A DNA stretch of 64,000 nucleotides from positions 47,840 through 111,839 of the forward strand of contig SVEG01000010.1 in NCBI GenBank assembly GCA_015057505.1. Direction: 5' to 3'. This DNA is from Lachnospiraceae bacterium. GTDB lineage: Bacteria; Bacillota; Clostridia; Lachnospirales; Lachnospiraceae. The notes beneath the pieces are model-generated. The model saw nothing but the letters and a program-made list of their open reading frames with translations. It did no database searches and was not told the origin of the DNA. Within the stretch, counting starts at the first letter, position 1. Each line of letters begins with the position of its first letter. Made by a program: the position numbers and the translations under genes. Positions 9,816-18,172 of this stretch are shown one piece after another.

Positions 9816-10246
9816 ATGAAAGTACCTTCTTCCGTTTCATACACCATATTACCTTCAAAATATATACTTAACTGCATTTCAATAAAAGAATTGCGTCCAT
9901 CTACCCATAACTGTCCTGAATACTGCACTTGATTGTAGCCATACAATTCGTCTATTACCTCGAAGCTGTTTCCTCCGTATGCTTCCAGAAAATCTGCAAG
10001 ATCAAGCCTCTCTCCCAAAAAAGTTCCGTAATTTCCCGGAATACTGAGCAATGTGACAGCTACAAAACCAAAATCTACTCCTTCAAAGATAATCTTGCCC
10101 TTAATATTTTCATATGAGTCTGCTATTTTTACATACCCATTCTCAAACATAAGAACAATTCTATCGTCTGTCATTTCGATTTTATTGATGCGTCTGTCAT
10201 GCAAGCTGTATGGCAACGCCGGATTATATTTAACCTCTGTTCTCAT
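9812..10246 (-). CDS. Conserved hypothetical protein, 144 residues, in ABC/DUF1854 operon
   Basis: I do not recognise a named family. The sequence is soluble, acidic and rich in beta strands (IEMTDDRIVLMFENGYVKIA), with no membrane segment, signal peptide or cysteine cluster. The ATG at 10246 has an excellent GGAGGAG site. The gene sits between the DUF1854 gene (35 bases upstream) and the ABC exporter, overlapping the exporter start by four bases (ATGA), so the two are almost certainly translated together. An accessory role for the transporter is inference from position only. Confidence 0.7.
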   Translation of the reverse strand: MRTEVKYNPALPYSLHDRRINKIEMTDDRIVLMFENGYVKIADSYENIKGKIIFEGVDFGFVAVTLLSIPGNYGTFLGERLDLADFLEAYGGNSFEVIDELYGYNQVQYSGQLWVDGRNSFIEMQLSIYFEGNMVYETEEGTFI

Positions 10247-10281
10247 TTTACTCCTCCATAAATACTCTTATTTTCTTCAAC

Positions 10282-10875
10282 TTACAGGAACAAGTCAAGC
10301 TTCTTAAGTTCTCCGGCACTGAGTTTTGTAACATCGATTATCTCGAAACGATTCCCGTCAATATCCGTAATCATAATCCTTACATCACTAAGGTGAATAA
10401 CTCCACCACCACTCATATGAATCGTAAAACGACACTGCCCAAAATCCGTCACGACATCAAAGTACGCATAACCGTGCTCACTTTTGATATCAATGATTTT
10501 CTCAATTTTCGGTATAAAATATCTAAGGTCAAGCTGCTCGCGAAGAATCGCAGCCTGCTCCTCACTAATATCCTTTAAGTCCTTAACAACTGCGATTTCT
10601 CTCGCCTTTTCGTCGGGCTCCCTGATACTTATGAAAATATCAGGATTAGACATCGGAAATGTACGGTATACGCCTACTCTGTCATAGTGCTGCACCTTGC
10701 CTTCCTTGTCAGTATAATCAAGCGAAGCAAAGCCCCCCTCTGTTCTTGCAAATACTGCGTTTGTCCTGTCAATATATCTAAGCTCCAGCAAATCCTTGGA
10801 CTGCTCCAGAAACTTTGCCTCGTCAAATTCCTCCATAGGCGGCCTTCTGCCCGGTCTGCCTCCCGTTGGTCTCAT
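10282..10875 (-). CDS. DUF1854 domain protein
   Basis: 197 residues from the preferred ATG at 10875, which has GGAGG seven bases upstream; an ATG two codons earlier is too close to that site. A Gly/Arg/Pro-rich start (about 1-14) is followed by a DUF1854-type domain: LELRYIDRTNAVFARTEGGF, a central REPDEKAREIAVVKDL segment, then YFIPKIEKIIDIKSEHGYAY and the C-terminal VRIMITDIDGNRFEI. DUF1854 proteins commonly lie next to fused ABC exporters, as here, and are annotated as cyanophycin-metabolism associated in proteobacteria. The biochemical role is unknown. The family call rests on remembered pattern and context. Confidence 0.7.
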   Translation of the reverse strand: MRPTGGRPGRRPPMEEFDEAKFLEQSKDLLELRYIDRTNAVFARTEGGFASLDYTDKEGKVQHYDRVGVYRTFPMSNPDIFISIREPDEKAREIAVVKDLKDISEEQAAILREQLDLRYFIPKIEKIIDIKSEHGYAYFDVVTDFGQCRFTIHMSGGGVIHLSDVRIMITDIDGNRFEIIDVTKLSAGELKKLDLFL

Positions 10876-10890
10876 ATTCATTCCTCCCGC

Positions 10891-11424
10891 CTAATTGTAC
10901 TGTGAATTTTTAACTTCAAGATAATTATTTTTAAATGTATTAACAGACACCAGAAATACAATACCCATAATAAATGCCACTATTATAGCAAATATATTTA
11001 TGAGCGGAATCCAAATAAGAATAAAATTCAACAAAATCATAACCATTGCAAATATCCATTTTGTTTTACAATCATCCGCGCCCAAATGTGTATGATTATA
11101 TTCCTCAAGCTCAAACATTCCCATAAGAACCTGATATTCCAAATAGAGCTTTGCAATTGTCATTGCGATTCCTATAATCGGTCCAAGAAGTCCCAGCGAA
11201 AGCCCCAACAAATCAATTAAATATATAACCATGGAACAAGCCATAAGGATTAATGCCAGCCCGCTTTTTTTACCAAAAGTATCACTCTCAATACTTAATT
11301 CGCTCATACCCTTATTCAACAACCAGAAACCGATAAAGTCGGGTATCAACCCAATTGTTGAAGCTCCTATGTTAAGATTAAAATCCAACATTACAAATAA
11401 AAATCCAAAAAAAATATTCTGCAT
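10891..11424 (-). CDS. Small multi-pass membrane protein
   Basis: 177 residues with about four to five hydrophobic segments (around 1-15, 24-38, 52-95, 118-165). No catalytic motif is visible. The N-terminus reads LDFNLNIGASTIGLIPDFIGF, a pattern I have seen in unnamed clostridial membrane proteins, but I cannot assign a family. It is preceded by AGGAGGAATAAATATT and lies 14 bases after the upstream exporter gene and 15 before DUF1854, so it belongs to the same transcript. It may be a small subunit of the exporter; this is inference. Confidence 0.7.
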   Translation of the reverse strand: MQNIFFGFLFVMLDFNLNIGASTIGLIPDFIGFWLLNKGMSELSIESDTFGKKSGLALILMACSMVIYLIDLLGLSLGLLGPIIGIAMTIAKLYLEYQVLMGMFELEEYNHTHLGADDCKTKWIFAMVMILLNFILIWIPLINIFAIIVAFIMGIVFLVSVNTFKNNYLEVKNSQYN

Positions 11425-11438
11425 AATATTTATTCCTC

Positions 11439-13763
11439 CTATTCTATTCCACGCATCGCAAGTGCCTTTGTCTGCAACTGCATAAGCTTGTGGAAAATAC
11501 CCTTTTTCTCAATTAACTCACGGTGCGTTCCCTTCTCTGCGATTTTACCGTCGTCAATTACAAGCAGGTAATCCGCATTGTTAAGCGTCGAAAGTCTGTG
11601 TGCAATCGAAAGTGTAGTTCTGCCCTTTACAAGCTCCTCAAGCGAAGCCTGAATAGCCTGCTCCGTCTCCGTATCAACGGATGCAGTCGCCTCATCTAAG
11701 ATAAGAATTCTCGGATTGGCAAGAATCGCTCTCGCAATTGAAATACGCTGTCGTTCGCCACCGGAAAGTGTTCTTCCCGAAGAACCGAGCATCGTGTCGT
11801 AGCCGTCAGGCATTTTGCATATAAAATCATGTGCACTCGCACGTACCGCAGCCGCCACGATTTCCTCATACGACGCATCAGGCTTTGCATATGCAATGTT
11901 TTCAGCAACCGTTCCCATAAATATGTATGTTTCCTGCGAAACCATCGCAACACTTCTTCTAAGTTCTTCAAAGCCCATATCCTTTATATCGATTCCGTCA
12001 ATCAGAATGCTTCCCTCCTGCGGGTCATAAAGACGCGATATAAGGTTAACGAGCGTTGATTTACCGGCGCCCGACCTTCCGACAATACCAAGCACCTCGC
12101 CGGCATTCACGTGAAAACTTATGTTTTCGAGTACAGGCTTATTAGCCTCATAGCCGAATGTAACATTATTAAGCTCGATTTCACCCCTGATGTAATCGGG
12201 ACGAATCGGTTCGTCACTCTCCAAAATCTCCGGCACCGCATCAATAATCTCAAAAATACGCTGTGCGCTGTTCATGCTTGCCGTATACATTCTGAAACAT
12301 CTCGACATAAATTCAAGCGGGCCCCTAAGCTCCGACACATAACCGATAAATGTTACCAGAAGACCGAACTCCATACCGAATCTTCCGATTATCATTACAC
12401 CGCCGACACCCCATACAACAAATGTCGCAAGCTGTTGCACCGCCGTATAAAGTGCGTAAAATCTGTTATCAAAAGCAACTACGGAGAGCTCCGTGTCTCT
12501 TACCCTTCCGTTGTAATTACCGAAACGTTTAACTTCCTTCTGCTCCTGTCCAAAAGCTTTAACAACTCTGGCACCCGTGATATTATCATTAATCTGACCA
12601 TTCATGCTTCTGTTTGCACGATGTCTTCTGCCGTAGATACTCCAAAGTCTCGGAAGCATCTTCACACTGATTACTACAAGAAACGGTAAAAGCACAAGTG
12701 AAACCGCCGCAAGTCCGACATTTAAACTAAACATTACGATACATGTAGATATAATCGTAAAACCGTGTACGAAGAAAAACGGAAGACAGTCAATAAAAAA
12801 TGTAGTCACTTCATTGGCATCACTTAAAACCCTCGTCATAAGTCCGCCCGTCTCCCGGTTATTGTAAAAGCTTATGGACAATTTGCCCATCGACTTAAAT
12901 ACATCTGCTTTAATATCCCTTACAACACCCGGAACAATCTTTGCAACCATAACACCATGAATTATACTGAGTATCTGGTTGACTATCTTACAAAATACCA
13001 TCGTAAGCACCACAAATCCGAGAAGCACCGTAAACTTTCCTGCGGGAAGCCCGACAAATTCAAGGAATTCTGCATCTTTGGCAAGCACCCTGTCATAGAG
13101 AATTCTTCCGTTTAAGTACGGCCATGCAAGATTAAGAAGTGCTGTAAAAAGAAAACACAGCATCATTATTCCTATCTGTAGTTTGTACGGCTTAAAGTAA
13201 CTGAGCACTCTGAAAAACAACGAACGTTTATCCGTACATTTTGGACAAACCTTTCTCTCCTGATTGGGATAAAGCGTTCCGCACTTCGGACAGCACTCGA
13301 ACTTCACCCTACCCTTAAAATCATCTTCGGTAAGTTCTTTGCCTTCCTTCATTTTCCTGAAAATACGGCAAAGCCTGTCAAAGCCCTCCATCCTGGAATT
13401 GGAGAATTCTAAAAGAACAACATCCGCACCATTTTCTATCGTTGCAAAAAGCATTCCGCCGTTAACCTGACGAATTACATTAAATTCTTTAATATCTTCT
13501 ACCCTATATACAATAACTTCCGATTCGCCATGCTTTTTTTCAATAAACTTCGGTGCATATCCTCCAAAGCCATGAATATCACCATTCTCCTGCTTTCCAC
13601 GCACCACGGCCGCACATGTTTTCGTAAGAAAAACACCGCCATCCGCAAATCTATGATTAAGCGTCATGTCAGAAACCGCCGTATATATAATATCCTCATA
13701 TTCAATTCCATGCCACCTGAGTAGTTCCTTCATGTTTACCGGAATATCAATCTGTCCAACCAC
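11439..13763 (-). CDS. ABC exporter (fused permease-ATPase) with N-terminal extension and zinc ribbon
   Basis: 774 residues with the same layout as the exporter at 7581-9815: a beta-rich N-terminal domain of about 150 residues (GGMLFATIENGADVVLLEFS), a zinc ribbon CPKC...CPKC near 158-176, six membrane segments, and an ATPase with Walker A GRSGAGKST near 567, signature LSGGERQ near 666, Walker B ILILDEATASVD and IAHRLST. Both ATPases keep all motifs, so the pair could be a heterodimer with two working sites or two homodimers. It is the first gene of the run; the GTG at 13763 has GGAGGG six bases upstream. The N-terminal zinc ribbon and strand-rich domain are unusual for exporters. Confidence 0.88.
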   Translation of the reverse strand: MVGQIDIPVNMKELLRWHGIEYEDIIYTAVSDMTLNHRFADGGVFLTKTCAAVVRGKQENGDIHGFGGYAPKFIEKKHGESEVIVYRVEDIKEFNVIRQVNGGMLFATIENGADVVLLEFSNSRMEGFDRLCRIFRKMKEGKELTEDDFKGRVKFECCPKCGTLYPNQERKVCPKCTDKRSLFFRVLSYFKPYKLQIGIMMLCFLFTALLNLAWPYLNGRILYDRVLAKDAEFLEFVGLPAGKFTVLLGFVVLTMVFCKIVNQILSIIHGVMVAKIVPGVVRDIKADVFKSMGKLSISFYNNRETGGLMTRVLSDANEVTTFFIDCLPFFFVHGFTIISTCIVMFSLNVGLAAVSLVLLPFLVVISVKMLPRLWSIYGRRHRANRSMNGQINDNITGARVVKAFGQEQKEVKRFGNYNGRVRDTELSVVAFDNRFYALYTAVQQLATFVVWGVGGVMIIGRFGMEFGLLVTFIGYVSELRGPLEFMSRCFRMYTASMNSAQRIFEIIDAVPEILESDEPIRPDYIRGEIELNNVTFGYEANKPVLENISFHVNAGEVLGIVGRSGAGKSTLVNLISRLYDPQEGSILIDGIDIKDMGFEELRRSVAMVSQETYIFMGTVAENIAYAKPDASYEEIVAAAVRASAHDFICKMPDGYDTMLGSSGRTLSGGERQRISIARAILANPRILILDEATASVDTETEQAIQASLEELVKGRTTLSIAHRLSTLNNADYLLVIDDGKIAEKGTHRELIEKKGIFHKLMQLQTKALAMRGIE

Positions 13764-13927
13764 TTAATTCCCTCCTCATGGGTATTTAACTCCGTCTTTT
13801 ATATCCCATTTATACTTTACCATTACTTTTTTTCAAATACAATGGAACATATGACATGGAACATGGAATATTTTCTGATTTCGCAATTTTTTTCCGCAAA
13901 CTTTATTGCTCCATGGTAAAAAAAGTA

Positions 13928-13956
13928 TTGCCGAATTATCTTTAATAGAATAATAT
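13928..13956 (+). promoter_or_regulatory. Sigma-A-type promoter of the lipoprotein gene
   Basis: TTGCCG, a 17-base spacer and TAATAT lie 30 bases upstream of the ATG at 13987. The region before it (13764-13925) is AT-rich with a short direct repeat of ATGGAACAT, and holds nothing else I can support. Confidence 0.6.
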
Positions 13957-13986
13957 ATAAATATAGAGAAAGAGGGGCGAACTATT

Positions 13987-16098
13987 ATGAGAAAACTCAG
14001 GAATTTCATATACATATTATTAGTATGTGCATTGCTTGTAACAGGATGCAATGTCCGTACCTATTCTGATTCAACAGACACTACACAAAACACAATTCCA
14101 ACTACCACAGAAGACTCCACTACCGAAGAACCAACAACTGAAGAGCCTACTACTGAAGAACCTACTACCGAAGAACCTACTACCGAAGAACCTACTACGC
14201 TTCCCCCTACACCATATGAACTTTTGCTTAAAGGTACTCCATTTAACGAAGCAGGCAATGTTTTTAAAATCAATTCCAACATCAATATTAACGAGGACTC
14301 TTTTATCCAGTCATATTTCGAGTGGCTTGACGGTGTTATACTTGCAATTTATGATTACTCATTTGGCGAACTTCATGTCATTTACATGGACCCCATAACT
14401 CAAGAAATCTTTGCTGAAATGTCTATTTTTACGCCGGAATACTCTGCTGGTGTTTTAGCCGGACCCAATGACACTCTTATTATTACGAACATAACTTACA
14501 ACAGTATTGATATATATGATAGGAACTTCACGTTACTTAACAACTTTTATCCACCTGAATCCGTGATATTTTCCGGATTTCCGATTCTTTCGTCAGATGG
14601 GAAATATGCATATTATTCTGATGAAATGGGATCTGTCTGCTACCGCATGTCACTTGATAGCGGCATTTCGGAAGCAGTACTGAGCTTTGATACCGAAAGA
14701 TACTCAAAGACCGTATCGGATATTATCCGTTTTGACGACCGAGAAATTCTTATTCTATCGGTTTATGATTGTATCACCTATGAATCATCCGATGATTATT
14801 ATGATACAGCTACTTTTGAACTTATACAGAACCTCCCCTTGCATGTACACTATGAAGCCTGCGGAAGCGGATACGGTTGTCATATTTACGACCTGACTTC
14901 ACAAATAATTCATCTGCCTGAACCCACTAAAGATTCGGCAAAAGAATTTTTTCCTCAAAATCCTGACGAATACTATGCGTACTGGTTTATTCCGGATAAC
15001 AGACTTCTTACATTTATTACTGTCGATGATCCCGATGATGCATTGTTTAATCAATCATGGATCCGTGTGTACGACCTTACGACAGGCAAATGTGCCTATG
15101 AAACGAATGCTTCATTCATTGTTAATGACGCAGAATATGTCGGCGGATATATTTCCAACATAATGTACAGTCCTAAGTACAATGCAGTAATGGGCATATT
15201 CCACAGTATGGAATACACATTTTTCTTATGGGATTTAGAAGCCGACAGCTCACATTCATTAGATGAAACTATTTATACCGATAAGTATTATTCTTCTGAT
15301 GAAATTAATATTGACGGAATCAACGCAACGAAAGCTGTTGCCAATGAACTCAGCATCAAATACGAAGTACATATCTGTATTGCCGATGAAACCCGCATCG
15401 ACACGGGTGATTATCTTGCCGAACAGGTTTTTCAACCCACATTGATACGTAATGCCCTCACTATTCTCGACGAAGCTTTAAACAACTATCCCATGGACTT
15501 TTTATGCCAGCTTCAAAGTGAAGACGGTACACCGCTTGAGATCAACCTGTCGGGAACAATTTCTCCGATTGACGGCTATGATTCCATCAGCAACGCAGTA
15601 GGACTTCACAATTATAATATGGGAGAACAGTATGTCATTCTCGATATTAACAACCTTTATTTGTTAGAGACAACAATTTATCATGAAATCTTTCATGCAA
15701 TAGACTGGATTGTCGAATGCAACTCTACCTTGTTCGACAATGACTGGAATACTCTCAATCCTGAGGATTTTGAATACGATTACGGTTATAAAACTAACGA
15801 AGGCAATAATGATACAACCTACCTTTACAATACTGCTGAAGGTTATTTTATCGATATCTATTCCAAGAGTTTTCCCAACGAAGACAGAGCACGTATTATG
15901 GAAAACGCCATGGCCGGCAATCACTACTATTTTGAAAGCGAAGGGTTGTACCGCAAGCTCTCTTATATTTGCAAAGCGCTCCGTGAAGTATTCTCTACTG
16001 ATGCCTGGGAAGAAACCACCTGTTGGGAAGCCGCCCTTTTACCCATGAAAGAATATTACGGTGAACAGCCTTCCGAAGCTGTCCCTGAAACAAACTAA
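13987..16098 (+). CDS. Lipoprotein with Thr/Glu/Pro linker and HExxH zinc-peptidase-like C-terminus
   Basis: 703 residues. A signal peptide ends in the lipobox LVTGC (Cys21), so the protein is anchored outside the membrane. Residues 40-71 contain six copies of TTEEP or close variants, a flexible spacer. Residues 80-450 look like a repetitive beta-propeller-like region (SSDGKYAYYS, LTTGKCAYETN), judged by pattern only. Residues 566-570 are HEIFH, a zinc-binding HExxH, followed about 50 residues later by NTAEGYFIDIY, a plausible position for a third ligand as in lethal-factor-like peptidases. I do not recognise the exact family. The start has GAGGGG upstream and its own promoter; cysK follows after 27 bases. 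Confidence 0.8.
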   Translation: MRKLRNFIYILLVCALLVTGCNVRTYSDSTDTTQNTIPTTTEDSTTEEPTTEEPTTEEPTTEEPTTEEPTTLPPTPYELLLKGTPFNEAGNVFKINSNININEDSFIQSYFEWLDGVILAIYDYSFGELHVIYMDPITQEIFAEMSIFTPEYSAGVLAGPNDTLIITNITYNSIDIYDRNFTLLNNFYPPESVIFSGFPILSSDGKYAYYSDEMGSVCYRMSLDSGISEAVLSFDTERYSKTVSDIIRFDDREILILSVYDCITYESSDDYYDTATFELIQNLPLHVHYEACGSGYGCHIYDLTSQIIHLPEPTKDSAKEFFPQNPDEYYAYWFIPDNRLLTFITVDDPDDALFNQSWIRVYDLTTGKCAYETNASFIVNDAEYVGGYISNIMYSPKYNAVMGIFHSMEYTFFLWDLEADSSHSLDETIYTDKYYSSDEINIDGINATKAVANELSIKYEVHICIADETRIDTGDYLAEQVFQPTLIRNALTILDEALNNYPMDFLCQLQSEDGTPLEINLSGTISPIDGYDSISNAVGLHNYNMGEQYVILDINNLYLLETTIYHEIFHAIDWIVECNSTLFDNDWNTLNPEDFEYDYGYKTNEGNNDTTYLYNTAEGYFIDIYSKSFPNEDRARIMENAMAGNHYYFESEGLYRKLSYICKALREVFSTDAWEETTCWEAALLPMKEYYGEQPSEAVPETN

Positions 16099-16125
16099 AA
16101 CTATAAATAAATTTGGAGGAAAACA

Positions 16126-17040
16126 ATGAATTCAATTGTTACAGAAAATGTTTTAGATCTCATCGGCAATACGCCGCTTATTAATCTTAAGAAAACAACC
16201 GGATTTTCAATTTTTGCAAAAGCTGAGTTCTTAAATCCCGGAGGAAGCATCAAGGATCGTATTGCCAAGAATATGCTTGAAGATGCTGAAAAATCCGGCA
16301 AGCTTCGTCCCGGAATGACTATCATCGAGCCCACTTCAGGCAATACCGGTATCGGGCTTGCACTTTGCGGTGTACAGAAGGGATATGAAGTAATCATCGT
16401 AATGCCCGAAAACATGAGCGAGGAACGTAAGAAAATTATAAAAGCACTCGGTGCACGTCTTGAACTTACTCCCGCCAAATTAAGTATTGGCGGCTCCGTT
16501 GCCCGCGCTGAAGAACTTGCAAAGGCCGACCCCGACAAATATTTTGTACCTCAGCAGTTTCAGAATCAAGCTAACCCCGATATTCACTACCGTACCACTG
16601 CTGTTGAATTATATGAGCAGCTCGGCGGCAAGGTAGATGTATTTGTTTCCGGCATCGGAAGCGGCGGAACTTTGGCCGGTATCGCTAAATATCTCCGCGA
16701 ACAAAATCCTGATGTTAAAATTGTTGCGGTAGAACCCAAGAACGTTTCCGCCATTCTCGGACATGAGCCCGGTCTTCACCAGATTCAGGGAATCGGCGAC
16801 GGTTTTATTCCTGATATCCTCGATGTGAAAATAATTGATGATCTTGTAGAAGTTACCGATGAAGATGCCATAAACACCGCAAGAGAACTTGCACTTAAGC
16901 AGGGACTTCTCTGCGGAACCTCTTCAGGTGCCAATGTATGGGCAGCAAAACAGATGGCCCGTAAATATGGTGAAGACAAGGTGATAGCAACAATTCTCGC
17001 CGATCGTGTAGAAAGATATTTCAGCACCTCCCTTATATAG
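16126..17040 (+). CDS. cysK: Cysteine synthase A (O-acetylserine sulfhydrylase)
   Basis: 304 residues, the normal length. It makes cysteine from O-acetylserine and sulfide using PLP. The PLP lysine is K43 in NPGGSIKDR; the substrate loop PTSGNTG lies near 68-74 and the phosphate loop GIGSGGT near 175-181. The C-terminus LADRVERYFSTSLI is typical of CysK. The ATG has GGAGGAAAACA upstream. Only 27 bases separate it from the lipoprotein gene, so it may be cotranscribed. No T-box, SAM riboswitch or other leader is visible. The following gene starts with its own promoter directly at the cysK stop codon. Confidence 0.95.
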   Translation: MNSIVTENVLDLIGNTPLINLKKTTGFSIFAKAEFLNPGGSIKDRIAKNMLEDAEKSGKLRPGMTIIEPTSGNTGIGLALCGVQKGYEVIIVMPENMSEERKKIIKALGARLELTPAKLSIGGSVARAEELAKADPDKYFVPQQFQNQANPDIHYRTTAVELYEQLGGKVDVFVSGIGSGGTLAGIAKYLREQNPDVKIVAVEPKNVSAILGHEPGLHQIQGIGDGFIPDILDVKIIDDLVEVTDEDAINTARELALKQGLLCGTSSGANVWAAKQMARKYGEDKVIATILADRVERYFSTSLI

Positions 17041-17069
17041 TTGACAAACCTCGACATAATTTATAAAAT
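17041..17069 (+). promoter_or_regulatory. Consensus promoter directly after cysK
   Basis: Perfect -35 TTGACA (17041-17046), 17-base spacer and -10 TAAAAT (17064-17069), beginning at the base after the cysK stop codon. It drives the acyltransferase-like gene at 17114. Confidence 0.8.
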
Positions 17070-17099
17070 ATTTATAAACAAGTTGTAAATATTTTATAA
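17061..17099. promoter_or_regulatory. Perfect 14-bp inverted repeat overlapping the -10 box, candidate operator
   Basis: TTATAAAATATTTA and TAAATATTTTATAA are exact reverse complements separated by 11 bases. The left arm contains the -10 box and the right arm ends 14 bases before the ATG. A repressor site, or a 5' hairpin that would hamper initiation, are both possible. It is too AT-rich and has no U-run, so it is not a typical terminator. Confidence 0.6.
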
Positions 17100-17113
17100 A
17101 GTGAGGATCAATT

Positions 17114-18025
17114 ATGCCCTTATTCGAAGGTAGAAAAAGGCGTCTGGGCGACCGTAATGATGGTTTCCGTATACGCAATCTTGACCCCATGGGAAGACTT
17201 ATTCCCTACATCATGAAGACAAAGGCAGACAGCTGGGTGCTATTTGAAGAGAAACTCGAAGTAACGCAAGCCCAAGAACTTGTCCGCAAGTTAAGCCGTG
17301 AAGGCTATCCCGGCATGTCATTATATCACTTGCTTTTTGCAAGTCTTGTACGTGCAATGTCTCAGGTTCCGCAGATGAATCGCTTCGTAATTAACAACAA
17401 CATCTACGCACGTAATGAAATTAAGTTTTCGATGGTTGTAAAAAAAGGGATGAACACTGATGGAGATCGTACCATTATTCTCCCTCGTTTTCAGCCGGAA
17501 GACACCATTTGCGATGTCTACAACAGCATCAAGAAGGAAGTCGATGTCATAGACCGCACCAAGAAAGTTGCTGAAGACGAGAACAAAAGCAAATTTGATG
17601 TTCTTGAATTTACTCTCAGTATTCTGCCAAATTGGTTGCTTCGCTTTGCCATAGCCTTTCTGAAGTTTCTTGACAAACATGGGCTTATTCCCAAGTCAAT
17701 AGTTGCATTAAGTCCGTTCCATACAAGTTGCTTTATTACCAATATGGGCTCTTTTGGAATGAATGCCGTATATCATCACTGCTATGAATTCGGAACTACT
17801 TCCGTATTCGGGGCACTCGGCAAAAAAGAACACGAATATGTAACAGACAAAAACGGTAAAACAGTCCGCAAAACATACGTTAAGCTTTGCTTCGTTGTTG
17901 ATGAGCGTACTGTAGGTGGTTTTGAATACGGGGCAGGTTTTAAAATTGTAAAGAATTGTTTTTCACATCCCGAACAGCTGCTTACACCTCCCAAGACTGT
18001 AGTTGCCGATATAATAGACCGTTAA
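17114..18025 (+). CDS. E2/CAT-fold acyltransferase-like protein lacking the catalytic histidine motif
   Basis: 303 residues resembling the catalytic domain of 2-oxoacid dehydrogenase E2 and chloramphenicol acetyltransferase, without lipoyl or peripheral-subunit-binding domains. Recognisable parts: MSLYHLLFASLVRAMSQVPQ near 74-93, FSMVVKKG near 108, and SCFITNMGSFGMNAVYHH near 206-223. The active-site motif HxxxDG expected near residue 263 reads DERTVGG, so the His and Asp are replaced. It may be a binding or structural paralogue, or use other chemistry. No E1 or E3 subunit genes are nearby. It has its own promoter with an inverted repeat, and a terminator follows. Start ATG has GTGAGGATCAATT upstream. 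Confidence 0.75.
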   Translation: MPLFEGRKRRLGDRNDGFRIRNLDPMGRLIPYIMKTKADSWVLFEEKLEVTQAQELVRKLSREGYPGMSLYHLLFASLVRAMSQVPQMNRFVINNNIYARNEIKFSMVVKKGMNTDGDRTIILPRFQPEDTICDVYNSIKKEVDVIDRTKKVAEDENKSKFDVLEFTLSILPNWLLRFAIAFLKFLDKHGLIPKSIVALSPFHTSCFITNMGSFGMNAVYHHCYEFGTTSVFGALGKKEHEYVTDKNGKTVRKTYVKLCFVVDERTVGGFEYGAGFKIVKNCFSHPEQLLTPPKTVVADIIDR

Positions 18026-18042
18026 TCCTAACAAACTATATA

Positions 18043-18081
18043 AGAAAAGACTTCTTATCACTGTATACGAAGTCTTTTCTT
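18043..18081 (+). terminator. Rho-independent terminator
   Basis: AAGAAAAGACTTC pairs with GAAGTCTTTTCTT across a 13-base loop, 17 bases past the stop of the acyltransferase-like gene. The T-rich 3' arm supplies the uridine tract. Confidence 0.75.
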
Positions 18082-18172
18082 GTAATATATTGCTTTTTTT
18101 AGTATAATATAAAATGGTATATGATAATTATTATTTTACAGTGCATATTAGTGTGCCGGATCGGAGACAACT

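Noticed and set aside
10282..13763. Cyanophycin metabolism locus
   Set aside because: DUF1854 and ABC genes fit, but no cyanophycin synthetase or cyanophycinase is present, so the pathway cannot be claimed.
14090..14200. Tandem repeat that could suggest a small CRISPR-like or satellite array
   Set aside because: It is the in-frame TTEEP codon repeat of the lipoprotein linker; the unit is 15 bases with no spacers.
14061..14285. Antisense open frame with repeated GSSVV residues
   Set aside because: A shadow of the TTEEP repeat on the opposite strand.
16099..16125. Sulfur-responsive riboswitch or T-box before cysK
   Set aside because: Only 27 bases separate the genes, and they hold just a ribosome binding site.
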